Assembly (NCBI RefSeq): GCF_023218935.1
Contig: NZ_JAJIAL010000001.1
Length of the DNA: 64,000 nucleotides
Source of the DNA: Fructobacillus cardui
GTDB lineage: Bacteria > Bacillota > Bacilli > Lactobacillales > Lactobacillaceae
Direction: 5' to 3' (one strand)
Part shown: piece by piece, positions 36,273 to 44,570 of the stretch
Numbering within the stretch: position 1 is the stretch's first letter
Layout: the number at the start of each line of letters is the position of its first letter
Notes under the pieces: generated by a model
Database searches by the model: none
What the model was told of the DNA's origin: nothing
What the model saw: only the letters and a program-made list of their open reading frames with translations
Position numbers and translations under genes: made by a program

Positions 36273-38432
36273 TTATTTGGTTTTTTCTGGCTCGTGACCA
36301 CGGTCTAGGACCTGATTTAACAGGCCAAAACGGCGATATAAGACCAGCAAAACGGCAAGTCCACCAATCACTCCTAAAGCAGTTGCTAATCCGGCACCAG
36401 CCTTTGTTGTCGTCGTCAGCAAGAAAGTTTTTGAGACCCAAGTTAACAAAAAGGCAACGATGGCCATTACGGCCGCTGATAGGTAAGTCTTTAACAAGGT
36501 ATCCTGGATGGTTCTCATCGAAACTTGGTAATGCTCCTTCAGATACTTCATCATCAGGTATAGCGACCAACCTAAACCAAGCGCGGTAGCAATCAAAGCC
36601 CCCATCCCCTGGAAAAGGTAAATCAATGGTGCCTGAATCACAATCTTAATTAACAAGCCATAACCAAAGGCCCGCATCACTTCTTTACCGTGTGACAAGG
36701 CCTGTAAGACAAAGGCCAACAACATAAAGAAGGACATAATAATCGTCAAAACAGCTGAGAATTGGAGCAAGTAAATCCCGGCTTGGGCCGTTTGATCAAT
36801 TGGGTAAAAGAATCGGTACAAAGGATCTGAAACGGCGTACATACCAAGCGCAGATGGCACCAAGACTAGGGAGGTCAATCGCAAGACGGCAATTAACTGT
36901 TCCTTCAAGGCCCCCATTTGCTTAGCCGCCTTCTTGGCTGCCAAGATTGGTAAGGCCGTTGCCGCAATACTTGTGGCGAAAGAAATGACAATCATCACCA
37001 ATTTATTTGGATTGGCCGAGAACAAGGCAAAGTCAATCTGTAATTGACTAAGGCTCGTATGGAAAAACGCCTTCATCAATGGGAAAAAGCTGTATTGGTC
37101 AACGAACAAGAACAAATTCGTTGACGAACCAATAACGACAAAGGGCCATGATTCCTTCAAAATATTGATGACCATCGATAGTGCTTTTGACCCAGTTGGT
37201 TGGTCCTTTTGGTCTTGGTTATCATCTTTTTGATGACGACGGTGCAAAGTTTGGTCAGCAGCTGTTTGATTTTCAGCGACTGCTTGCTGGTTGGCAGCAC
37301 TCATTTGTGCCAAAGCGGCTTGCTCGTCCGGCACGCCGGCAACTGGGTGAATCAACCGCGCATAGCGCACCCAGCCATAGCCCAAAACGGCCAATGAGAA
37401 GAGCGCCCCGATAAAGGCGGCAAAGGTTGATTGAACAACGGCCCCGGTCCAGTTGCTACTATCATGACTTAAGACAATCCAAGTAGCCAACAACAAATAA
37501 ATCACACGACCAACCTGTTCCCAAATATCAGACAAGGCTGAAATGTGCATCAATTGATGTCCCTGGAAGATTCCACGAACCATCGACATCACTGGAAAGA
37601 CCAAGACAGCCGGTGCCAAAGAATGCAGAACTGGGACGACCTGAGCATTGCCGTTCGATAGGAGCGGCGCTGCAACGTACAACAAGGTCGAAAAGATAAT
37701 CCCAAGCACTACCCCGATTTGTAGTGATCGTTTGGTAAGGGCCCATAAACCATTCTGATCCTTTTTAGCAATCAGTTGGGCCATTACCTTGGAAATGGCT
37801 GATGGAAAACCAAAGGTAGCAATTGAAAGTAAAATCGCATAGATATTATACCCTTGCGAAAAAAGGGCATTCCCCTGGTTGGCTGCCTTACCAAGCATGG
37901 CCAACCATGGCAGGATATAAACTGCTCCTAAGAGGCGAGAAACAATGTTCCCCATGGATAACCAAAAGGACCCGCGGACCAATGCACTATTTCCGCCACC
38001 CTGACTTTGGTCAAGAGCCTGCTCATCACTGGCAGACCGGCCCAACGAAGCCACTGTTTGGTCTGCCAAGGCTGTTACGTCATCAACTGGCTGACCATCA
38101 TCGCCATCTTTTTGGTTGGCCGACTGCTTTGACCGGCGCTGAAAGAAGGCTGATTTTTTGGTTGTTACTGCTGGTTGTTCTACTTCTACTTCGATTTCGG
38201 ATTCAGACAATGGTTTTGAATCATCTTTCGAATCGCCATTATTCAAATTCTGTTTTCGTCGATGCGACCGTTTTGGCCAAAAAGCGACAATTTTTTCTTG
38301 CTTGGTTTTAGGGCGAAGGTTTTGCTCTAACTTGGCGAGCAACTCGTCAGCCGTTAGATGTTGGTCATCAAGTGGCGCCCGGTCTTTTTTTTCTTGACCA
38401 GCCTCTTGTTCGTTATAAAAATCCTGGGTCAT
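36273..38432 (-). CDS. Polysaccharide/lipid II flippase, MurJ/YtgP family
   Basis: It has 719 residues. Residues 1 to about 150 are hydrophilic, rich in D, Q, K and S (for example QRRSKQSANQKDGDDGQPVD). The membrane part begins near LVRGSFWLSMGNIVSRLLGA, the classical start of the MOP-family flippase (YtgP/SpoVB), with about 14 helices. An internal Q/D/H-rich cytoplasmic loop (around residues 385-420) interrupts it. YtgP is the lipid II flippase of Firmicutes, so this is probably the essential cell-wall precursor flippase. The long acidic N-terminus is unusual for the family and may bind division proteins; that is inference. It lies downstream of leuS. Confidence 0.85.
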   Translation of the reverse strand: MTQDFYNEQEAGQEKKDRAPLDDQHLTADELLAKLEQNLRPKTKQEKIVAFWPKRSHRRKQNLNNGDSKDDSKPLSESEIEVEVEQPAVTTKKSAFFQRRSKQSANQKDGDDGQPVDDVTALADQTVASLGRSASDEQALDQSQGGGNSALVRGSFWLSMGNIVSRLLGAVYILPWLAMLGKAANQGNALFSQGYNIYAILLSIATFGFPSAISKVMAQLIAKKDQNGLWALTKRSLQIGVVLGIIFSTLLYVAAPLLSNGNAQVVPVLHSLAPAVLVFPVMSMVRGIFQGHQLMHISALSDIWEQVGRVIYLLLATWIVLSHDSSNWTGAVVQSTFAAFIGALFSLAVLGYGWVRYARLIHPVAGVPDEQAALAQMSAANQQAVAENQTAADQTLHRRHQKDDNQDQKDQPTGSKALSMVINILKESWPFVVIGSSTNLFLFVDQYSFFPLMKAFFHTSLSQLQIDFALFSANPNKLVMIVISFATSIAATALPILAAKKAAKQMGALKEQLIAVLRLTSLVLVPSALGMYAVSDPLYRFFYPIDQTAQAGIYLLQFSAVLTIIMSFFMLLAFVLQALSHGKEVMRAFGYGLLIKIVIQAPLIYLFQGMGALIATALGLGWSLYLMMKYLKEHYQVSMRTIQDTLLKTYLSAAVMAIVAFLLTWVSKTFLLTTTTKAGAGLATALGVIGGLAVLLVLYRRFGLLNQVLDRGHEPEKTK

Positions 38433-38546
38433 ACCTGTATCACCTTTAATATGTATCCCATTAGGAAGGAAAATTCGTCTTCCTAACAGGCTATTCTTGG
38501 ATTGTTTCGATTAAATCAGCTAAACACCAAGATAACACGTTCACTC

Positions 38547-40979
38547 TTACTTCGCAACAATATTAACGAACTTACCTGGAATGGCAATAATTTTTTTGAT
38601 TTCCAAGCCATCCAAGTTCTTTTGAATCTTTTCATCAGCCTTTGCTGCTGCAATCAAGTCATCCTGACTGGCATCAGCTGGCAAGACCTGCTTTGAACGG
38701 ACCTTGCCGTTCACCTGGAAGATGATTTCCTTTGTATCATCGACCAAGGCTTCGTCATCATAAGTTGGCCAGGCAACATAAGCGATGGATTCCTTTGAAC
38801 CCGTCAACTTTTGCCACAATTCTTCGGCCAAGTGTGGTGCAAACGGTGCTAACATTTGCACAAAGCCTTCCATGTAAGCAGCTGGAAGCTTGTCTTCCTT
38901 GTAAGAATCATTGACAAAGACCATCAACGTTGAGATGGCGGTGTTGAAATGCATGTTTTCCAAGTCTTCCGTGACCTTCTTGACCGTCAAGTTGTATTCC
39001 TTCTTGAGCGTGTCATCGGTCTTATCCGTCAACTTGTCCGTTATGGAACCATCTTCATTGATGAGCAAGCGCCAAACACGGTCTAACCAACGACGAGATC
39101 CTGTCACCCCTTCTTCAGACCATGGCTTGTTCTGAGTCAATGGGCCCATAAACATTTCATAAATTCGAAGCGTGTCAGCACCATATTCGTTCACGATATC
39201 ATCTGGGTTCACCACGTTGCCCTTCGACTTTGACATCTTTTCATGGTTAGCACCCAAAATCATTCCTTGGTTAACCAACTTTTGGAATGGTTCCTTTTCC
39301 TTCACCACGCCAAGGTCATACAAGACCTTGTTCCAGAAACGGGCATACAAGAGGTGCAAAACCGCGTGTTCTGCTCCACCGACGTACAAGTCGACGTTCT
39401 TCCAGTAAGCTAATTTTTCAGGGTCGGCGAAAGCCTCGCCATTCTTTGCATCGATATAGCGTAAGAAATACCATGATGATCCAGCCCATTGTGGCATGGT
39501 GTTGGTTTCGCGACGACCCTTCATGCCATCTTCACGAGTGACTTCCAGCCAGTCCTTGGCATTGGCCAATGGTGATTCACCAGTACCAGAAGGCTTCAAT
39601 TGCTCTTCTGTCATTTCTGGCAAACATAGTGGCAATTCATCCTCTGGGACCAATGTCTGTGTGCCATCTTCCCAGTGAATAACAGGGATTGGTTCACCCC
39701 AGTAACGCTGGCGAGAGAAAATCCAATCACGCAAGCGGTAGTTGACCTTCTTTTCACCGGCACCATTTTCTTCCAACCAAGCAATCATCTTGTCGATTGC
39801 CTCTTGCTTGCCCAAGCCATCTACGAAGCCTGAGTTAATGTGAACGCCCTCGCCACTATAAGCTTCCTTGTCAATGTCGCCACCTTCGATAACTGGCGTA
39901 ATACGCAAGTCGAATTTCTTAGCAAAGTCGTAATCACGCTGATCGTGGGCTGGCACACCCATCACGGCTCCGGTTCCATAAGAAGCCAAGACATAGTCGG
40001 CAATCCAGATTGGCAACAATTCACCGTTAACTGGATTCTTTGCATAAGCCCCAGTGAAGACCCCTGACTTATCTTTATTCAAATCAGTTCGCTCCAAGTC
40101 AGACTTAGTGGCAATTTCTTCTTGATAAGTCGCTACAGCTGCCTTTTGATCAGCAGTGGTGATTTGATCAACCAAATCGTGTTCTGGTGACAAAACCAGG
40201 TAAGAAGCACCAAACAACGTATCTGGACGAGTTGAGAAGACTTCAATCTGCTTACCATCATGTCCATCAACCGCAAAGCGAATGGAAGCACCGATTGAGC
40301 GGCCAATCCAATGACGCTGTTGCTCTTTAATCGCTTCAGGCCAATCCAAATCATCCAAGTCATCAATCAAGCGGTCCGCATAAGCCGTAATCCGCAGAAC
40401 CCATTGCTTCATTGGCTTGCGGTAAACAGGGTAGCCCCCACGCTCCGTCTTGCCATTAATCACTTCTTCGTTAGCAACAACCAAGCCACCACCTGGAAAA
40501 TCAGGAGCCCAGTTGACCATGATTTCATCTTCATAAGCCAAGCCCATTTCATAGAGCTTTTCAAAGATCCATTGCGTCCACTTGTAATAGCTAGGGTCAG
40601 TTGTCTTAATTTCACGGTTCCAGTCATAAGAGAAGCCTAATGACTTCACTTGGTTCTTAAAGGTTTGAATATTTTCGTCTGTAAAGGTTGCGGGGTTGTG
40701 ACCCGTCTTCAAAGCATACTGTTCGGCTGGCAAACCAAAAGCATCCCAACCCATTGGATGCAAAACATTAAAGCCACGAGCACGCTTAAAACGCGATACG
40801 ATATCCGTGGCCGTATACCCTTCTGGGTGACCAACATGTAATCCTTGACCAGATGGATATGGAAACATGTCTAAAGCATAAAACTTTTCCTTATCTGATT
40901 TATCTGGTGCTACAAAGGTTTGATCCTCATCCCAAAAATTTTGCCACTTCTTCTCAATTGTTTTGTGATCGTATCCCAT
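38547..40979 (-). CDS. leuS: Leucyl-tRNA synthetase
   Basis: Class I synthetase charging tRNA-Leu, 810 residues. The nucleotide-binding motif is PYPSGQGLHVGHPEGYTATD, the editing (CP1) domain is in the middle (GTGAVMGVPAHDQRDYDFA) and the signature loop HEKMSKSKGNVV is near residue 580. The anticodon-binding helices and a C-terminal domain (IIFQVNGKVRSKQVLP) complete it. The ATG follows GGAGGAATAAA. Expression should respond to uncharged tRNA-Leu through the T-box leader immediately upstream. Intact. Confidence 0.97.
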   Translation of the reverse strand: MGYDHKTIEKKWQNFWDEDQTFVAPDKSDKEKFYALDMFPYPSGQGLHVGHPEGYTATDIVSRFKRARGFNVLHPMGWDAFGLPAEQYALKTGHNPATFTDENIQTFKNQVKSLGFSYDWNREIKTTDPSYYKWTQWIFEKLYEMGLAYEDEIMVNWAPDFPGGGLVVANEEVINGKTERGGYPVYRKPMKQWVLRITAYADRLIDDLDDLDWPEAIKEQQRHWIGRSIGASIRFAVDGHDGKQIEVFSTRPDTLFGASYLVLSPEHDLVDQITTADQKAAVATYQEEIATKSDLERTDLNKDKSGVFTGAYAKNPVNGELLPIWIADYVLASYGTGAVMGVPAHDQRDYDFAKKFDLRITPVIEGGDIDKEAYSGEGVHINSGFVDGLGKQEAIDKMIAWLEENGAGEKKVNYRLRDWIFSRQRYWGEPIPVIHWEDGTQTLVPEDELPLCLPEMTEEQLKPSGTGESPLANAKDWLEVTREDGMKGRRETNTMPQWAGSSWYFLRYIDAKNGEAFADPEKLAYWKNVDLYVGGAEHAVLHLLYARFWNKVLYDLGVVKEKEPFQKLVNQGMILGANHEKMSKSKGNVVNPDDIVNEYGADTLRIYEMFMGPLTQNKPWSEEGVTGSRRWLDRVWRLLINEDGSITDKLTDKTDDTLKKEYNLTVKKVTEDLENMHFNTAISTLMVFVNDSYKEDKLPAAYMEGFVQMLAPFAPHLAEELWQKLTGSKESIAYVAWPTYDDEALVDDTKEIIFQVNGKVRSKQVLPADASQDDLIAAAKADEKIQKNLDGLEIKKIIAIPGKFVNIVAK

Positions 40980-40994
40980 TTTATTCCTCCATCT

Positions 40995-41235
40995 ACTAAA
41001 AAACGCCCCATGTTAAGCCACTTGAGCCTAACATAGGGCGATTGTCATCGCGGTACCACCTACGTTTTGTTCAATTTCTTGAACCTCGAAGTTGCCTTAA
41101 CGCAGCAAGACGTACCGACTACTCCACTTCACCGGTAGGGGTTTCAACCGAGTTCATGATTTTGGTTGGTAAGCTTCCAGCCCCGCTTACTTTCTGATGC
41201 TCCGCAATCACTACTATTGTTGAAAAGTACCTTTA
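40995..41235 (-). promoter_or_regulatory. T-box leader of leuS (with terminator)
   Basis: On the minus strand the T-box core AGGTGGTACCGCG (41052-41064) is followed by a terminator stem CGCCCTATGTTAGGC / GCTTAACATGGGGCG plus T6 (40995-41040). Upstream, stem I contains the GAACTC element, giving CTC (Leu) as likely specifier codon, in agreement with leuS. A TATAAT lies at about 41234-41239. Uncharged tRNA-Leu should stabilise the antiterminator and turn leuS on. Confidence 0.9.
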
Positions 41236-41296
41236 TTATAGCATAAATCAGTAAAAATTCGTATACTATAGATTAGAAAAGAAAAAGGAGATCGCG

Positions 41297-41821
41297 ATGC
41301 AAATTTCAAATCGACATTTTATTCAAAGTACACTTGAAGAAACGGTCGAACCAGGTAACCTCGTTGTGGATGGTGCTGCTGGTATCGGCTTAAACACACG
41401 CTTTCTATCGAGCCGTGTGGGCTCACAAGGCCAAGTTTTGACCTTTAGCGAAGAGAAAGAAAATGCGAATCAAATCGCTTCTTCTCTTTTTATGGCAGGT
41501 TTACAAGACCGCGTTGACGTGATTAACGGTGTTTTGACACAAGACAAGCTGCAAGCACAAATTGGTAAAGTTTCAAAGCTTGACCTCGCCATTCTTGACT
41601 ATGGCTCTGACACTGGCACTTCCCTTCCTAACCGAGAAACGCTTAACGAACAAATCACCCTTCTTTGGGACCACCTTAAAGATGACGGTCTCTTGATTGT
41701 CAACTTAACCCGTAACCAACAGGCAGTCAACTTCGACGTCTCCATTACAAACAATACGGATAAGGCTAGCTACCAAACTCATTCTGACTTAACCTATTTG
41801 ATTGAACGCAAAGACGATTAG
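41297..41821 (+). CDS. Class I SAM methyltransferase, MnmM/YtqB-like
   Basis: It has 174 residues. The SAM motif I region VVDGAAGIGLNTRFLSSRVG resembles the VDATxGNGHDT pattern of YtqB, now known as MnmM (methylates nm5U34 in tRNA). The second region LDLAILDYGSDTGTSLPNRE sits where YtqB has a GYLPGG motif, so the protein is divergent and the assignment is tentative. The ATG follows AAAAAGGAGATCGCG. It is divergent from leuS and followed by a 43-residue gene and one terminator, so the two plus-strand genes are probably one transcript. Confidence 0.75.
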   Translation: MQISNRHFIQSTLEETVEPGNLVVDGAAGIGLNTRFLSSRVGSQGQVLTFSEEKENANQIASSLFMAGLQDRVDVINGVLTQDKLQAQIGKVSKLDLAILDYGSDTGTSLPNRETLNEQITLLWDHLKDDGLLIVNLTRNQQAVNFDVSITNNTDKASYQTHSDLTYLIERKDD

Positions 41822-41885
41822 TCCCAGCATATCAATTCGTAAAATGGTATAGTAGCGCCAATCAACAAAAACGGAGGTAAAATTC

Positions 41886-42017
41886 ATGGGACGAATTGTC
41901 AACCAAGAAGAGCACATTAATACACCCTTAGAAGACCTCATCGACCTACCCATTCTTGATACGAAGCAAGATAAGGAAGCTCGCGATAAGGCTTTGGGTA
42001 TTAAAAAAGACAAATAA
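41886..42017 (+). CDS. Small conserved-looking protein, 43 residues
   Basis: A short gene with a strong ribosome site (ACGGAGGTAAAATTC before the ATG) and a terminator just after the stop. The product begins MGRIVNQEEHINTPLEDLID and ends ARDKALGIKKDK, acidic then basic. It has no membrane segment and I do not recognise a family. Position 64 bp after the methyltransferase gene suggests co-transcription. The coding case rests on ribosome site, clean frame and terminator. Confidence 0.7.
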   Translation: MGRIVNQEEHINTPLEDLIDLPILDTKQDKEARDKALGIKKDK

Positions 42018-42023
42018 AACTTG

Positions 42024-42070
42024 AAAAAGCCCGCTGGCTGTTCAGTAATTACTGACAGTCGCGGGTTTTT
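42024..42070 (+). terminator. Terminator after the 43-residue gene
   Basis: CCCGC and GCGGG outer arms and an inner TCAGTAATTACTGA palindrome are followed by T5. Confidence 0.85.
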
Positions 42071-42100
42071 AGTTTGAATCGAGCAATTTTAAGTAAAAAG

Positions 42101-42127
42101 AAAAAGCCCACTAAAGTGGACTTTTTT
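42101..42127 (-). terminator. Terminator of tuf
   Basis: On the minus strand GTCCACTTTAGTGGGC forms a hairpin followed by T5. Confidence 0.85.
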
Positions 42128-42141
42128 GAAGAGATAATAAA

Positions 42142-43329
42142 TTATTCTTCGATTTCAGTAACAGTTCCGGCACCAACAGTGTGGCCACCTTCACGAACAG
42201 TAAACTTCAATCCCTTTTCAATGGCAACTGGTGCGATCAATTCAACGTCGAACGTTACTTGGTCACCAGGCATAACCATTTCAACACCGGCTGGCAATTC
42301 AACAACACCAGTAACATCAGTGGTGTGGAAGTAGAATTGTGGACGGTAGTTAGTGAAGAATGGTGTATGACGACCACCTTCGTCCTTAGTCAAAACATAA
42401 ACTTCGGCCATGAACTTCTTGTGAGTCTTGATTGAACCAGGAGCAGCCAAAACTTGACCACGTTCGATCTGGTCACGGTCAACACCACGGAGCAAAGCAC
42501 CAATGTTGTCACCAGCTTGAGCTTCTTCCAAAGTCTTACGGAACATTTCGATTCCAGTAACCGTAGTCTTTTGGATTTCATCCTTCAAACCAACGATTTC
42601 AACTTCAGTACCAGTAGTCAAAACACCACGGTCAACACGACCAGAAGCAACAGTACCACGACCAGTAATCGTAAATACGTCTTCGACAGGCATCAAGAAT
42701 GGCTTGTCATCTTCACGTGCTGGAGTTGGGATGTATGAATCAACAGCGTCCATCAATTCCATGATGACCTTAGCTTGTTCTTCATCACCTTCCAAAGCCT
42801 TCAAAGCTGAACCCTTGATAACAGGAATGTCATCGCCTGGGAAATCATATTCTGAAAGCAATTCACGAACTTCCATTTCAACCAAGTCGATCAATTCTTC
42901 ATCGTCAACCAAGTCAGTCTTGTTCAAGAAGACAACCAAATGTTCAACACCAACCTGGCGAGCCAACAAGATGTGCTCACGAGTTTGTGGCATAGGACCA
43001 TCAGTTGCGGCAACAACCAAGATGGCACCATCCATTTGTGCGGCACCAGTGATCATGTTCTTAACGTAATCCGCGTGACCAGGGGCATCAATGTGGGCGT
43101 AGTGACGAGTATCAGTCTCATATTCGATGTGAGACGTATTGATCGTGATACCACGTTCCTTTTCTTCAGGAGCGTTATCGATTTCAGCGAAATCAGTAGC
43201 AGTTCCACCATCTTTTTCTGCCAATACCTTTGAGATAGCAGCAGTCAAAGTAGTCTTTCCGTGATCGACGTGTCCGATCGTACCAATGTTAACGTGGGGC
43301 TTATTGCGAACGTAAGTTTCCTTAGCCAA
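42142..43329 (-). CDS. tuf: Elongation factor Tu
   Basis: GTPase that carries aminoacyl-tRNA to the ribosome. About 395 residues. G1 is GHVDHGKT, G3 is DAPGHADYVKNMITGAAQMD and G4 is NKTD; domains II and III are complete (ending TVGAGTVTEIEE). The start that fits the family (Met-Ala-Lys-Glu-Thr-Tyr) is a TTG at 43329, eight bases after GGAGG; no ATG exists nearby. A UUG start on one of the most abundant proteins is unusual. A near-consensus promoter lies upstream. Single-gene unit. Confidence 0.97.
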   Translation of the reverse strand: MAKETYVRNKPHVNIGTIGHVDHGKTTLTAAISKVLAEKDGGTATDFAEIDNAPEEKERGITINTSHIEYETDTRHYAHIDAPGHADYVKNMITGAAQMDGAILVVAATDGPMPQTREHILLARQVGVEHLVVFLNKTDLVDDEELIDLVEMEVRELLSEYDFPGDDIPVIKGSALKALEGDEEQAKVIMELMDAVDSYIPTPAREDDKPFLMPVEDVFTITGRGTVASGRVDRGVLTTGTEVEIVGLKDEIQKTTVTGIEMFRKTLEEAQAGDNIGALLRGVDRDQIERGQVLAAPGSIKTHKKFMAEVYVLTKDEGGRHTPFFTNYRPQFYFHTTDVTGVVELPAGVEMVMPGDQVTFDVELIAPVAIEKGLKFTVREGGHTVGAGTVTEIEE

Positions 43330-43454
43330 TGTAGTTTCCTCCAATTTTATCTCTCAGTTTTTGTCCCGAGAAAATCGTATGTTTATATTTTACAACGCCT
43401 GGGCCATAAAGGCAACCATTAAACTGCGTTTTTCTGGCACTTAAGCCGACACTT

Positions 43455-43483
43455 ATTATACTAAGTTCTCGAATCTTTGTAAA
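43455..43483 (-). promoter_or_regulatory. Promoter of tuf
   Basis: TTTACA, a 17-base spacer and TATAAT on the minus strand, leaving a leader of about 120 nt before tuf. Confidence 0.8.
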
Positions 43484-43505
43484 CACCCATTTCCTAAGGG
43501 GTTTA

Positions 43506-44414
43506 CTACCCTGCCAGTTCACTCAATGCCTGCAAAACCAAGTCGTGTGCCTGCTTTTGTTTGGTCTCTTCTTCCGGTGCTTGTTCCTGATAAAAGGCTG
43601 ACAAATCAGCATCCACCCAGGCCGTGGCATCCAAGATACTTTCTTCTAGCCGTGGGAACAATAACATGGCCTCTAAGCGTATCTGATCAAACAAAGCCTG
43701 GTAGGCAATTGGGTCTTCTTGGCCAACCTGGTCATCTAAAGCTGCAACCAGTTTTTGAAAAGCCTGATTTGAGAACAGTGGCAAGATGGCCTGCAAATCG
43801 ATTTGGTAGCGCTGTTGGTCAAGCCACTGATAGGTGACTCCCCCGGTTTCCCCGAGCTCCTGCAAGTCACTCAAAAGCGTGCTGCGCATCAATGGACTTG
43901 CAAAGGGATCAACCAGTAAGAATTTCGCCCCCGTCACAAAAGTAGCTACGGGCAAGTGAAAGGCTTGTTGGTAGCGTTCCTGCTGGGCAACCATTGATTC
44001 ATCGCTCAGATGGTAAAAATGCTGAACAATCGTCTTGAGCGTCTGTCCTTGTTGGTCTTCGGCCTTCCTTTCGCTGCCCCGAATCTGTGCTAACAAATCT
44101 TCTATCAGAGCTTGGTTTGGACTCTGCAAGGTCCATTGTTGGGCGGACACGAAGTTTTGTATTTGCAAAAGCAGGTCAAAATACAGTAAGAACAGATTTT
44201 CATGTTGGGCATAATCCGACAAAAAATCAGTGGCGTAATCTTTGGCCAGTTGGTATTGCTGGTCCTCTTTTAAAGCCAGCACCAATTGGCGATTAACAGC
44301 CAAACTTTGCTCTTCTTGGTAAACTGTCACAAATAGATCAGCTGCCTGGTGGTAATGTTCCTGGTTAAACTCGGCCTCAGCCTGATCTTTGATTTCAATC
44401 AATGTCTTTTCCAA
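43506..44414 (-). CDS. Tetratricopeptide-type protein of unknown function
   Basis: It has 302 residues, almost entirely alpha-helical and rich in Q, A, L and E. The first 90 residues show TPR-like helix pairs (AEAEFNQEHYHQAADLFVTV, ALKEDQQYQLAKDYATDF). It is a cytoplasmic protein with no catalytic motif. Such proteins occur near translation and RNA genes in lactic bacteria but have no assigned role. It lies between tuf and the RNase J gene, with a terminator upstream, so it probably has its own promoter. Confidence 0.75.
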   Translation of the reverse strand: MEKTLIEIKDQAEAEFNQEHYHQAADLFVTVYQEEQSLAVNRQLVLALKEDQQYQLAKDYATDFLSDYAQHENLFLLYFDLLLQIQNFVSAQQWTLQSPNQALIEDLLAQIRGSERKAEDQQGQTLKTIVQHFYHLSDESMVAQQERYQQAFHLPVATFVTGAKFLLVDPFASPLMRSTLLSDLQELGETGGVTYQWLDQQRYQIDLQAILPLFSNQAFQKLVAALDDQVGQEDPIAYQALFDQIRLEAMLLFPRLEESILDATAWVDADLSAFYQEQAPEEETKQKQAHDLVLQALSELAG

Positions 44415-44467
44415 GTGAAACTCCTTTTTACTCTAATAAGGCAACTTGCGCCTCTATTCTAACAAAG

Positions 44468-44495
44468 AAAAAAGGCCCTGACGGGTCTTTTCTCA
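44468..44495 (-). terminator. Terminator after rnjB
   Basis: On the minus strand AAGACCC and GGGCCTT-type arms around GTCA are followed by T6. Confidence 0.7.
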
Positions 44496-44525
44496 AAATG
44501 ATTTATAACTGCAAGTGACTAAAAA

Positions 44526-44555
44526 TGCCGATGACAGGAATCGAACCCGTTGAGC
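44526..44555 (-). other. Orphan 3-prime fragment of a tRNA gene
   Basis: On the minus strand ACGGGTTCGATTCCTGT is a complete T-arm, directly followed by CATCGGCA, the 3-prime acceptor strand with an A discriminator. The expected 5-prime half (GCCGATG...) is not upstream; that place is the end of rnjB. The fragment could be an attachment-site scar or a degenerated tRNA (Thr-like by acceptor sequence). Confidence 0.6.
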
Positions 44556-44570
44556 CACTTTCAGTTTTAA

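Noticed and set aside
38459..38487. TTAGGAAG/CTTCCTAA inverted repeat as leuS terminator
   Set aside because: There is no T-run on either side; kept only as a possible weak hairpin between leuS and the flippase gene.
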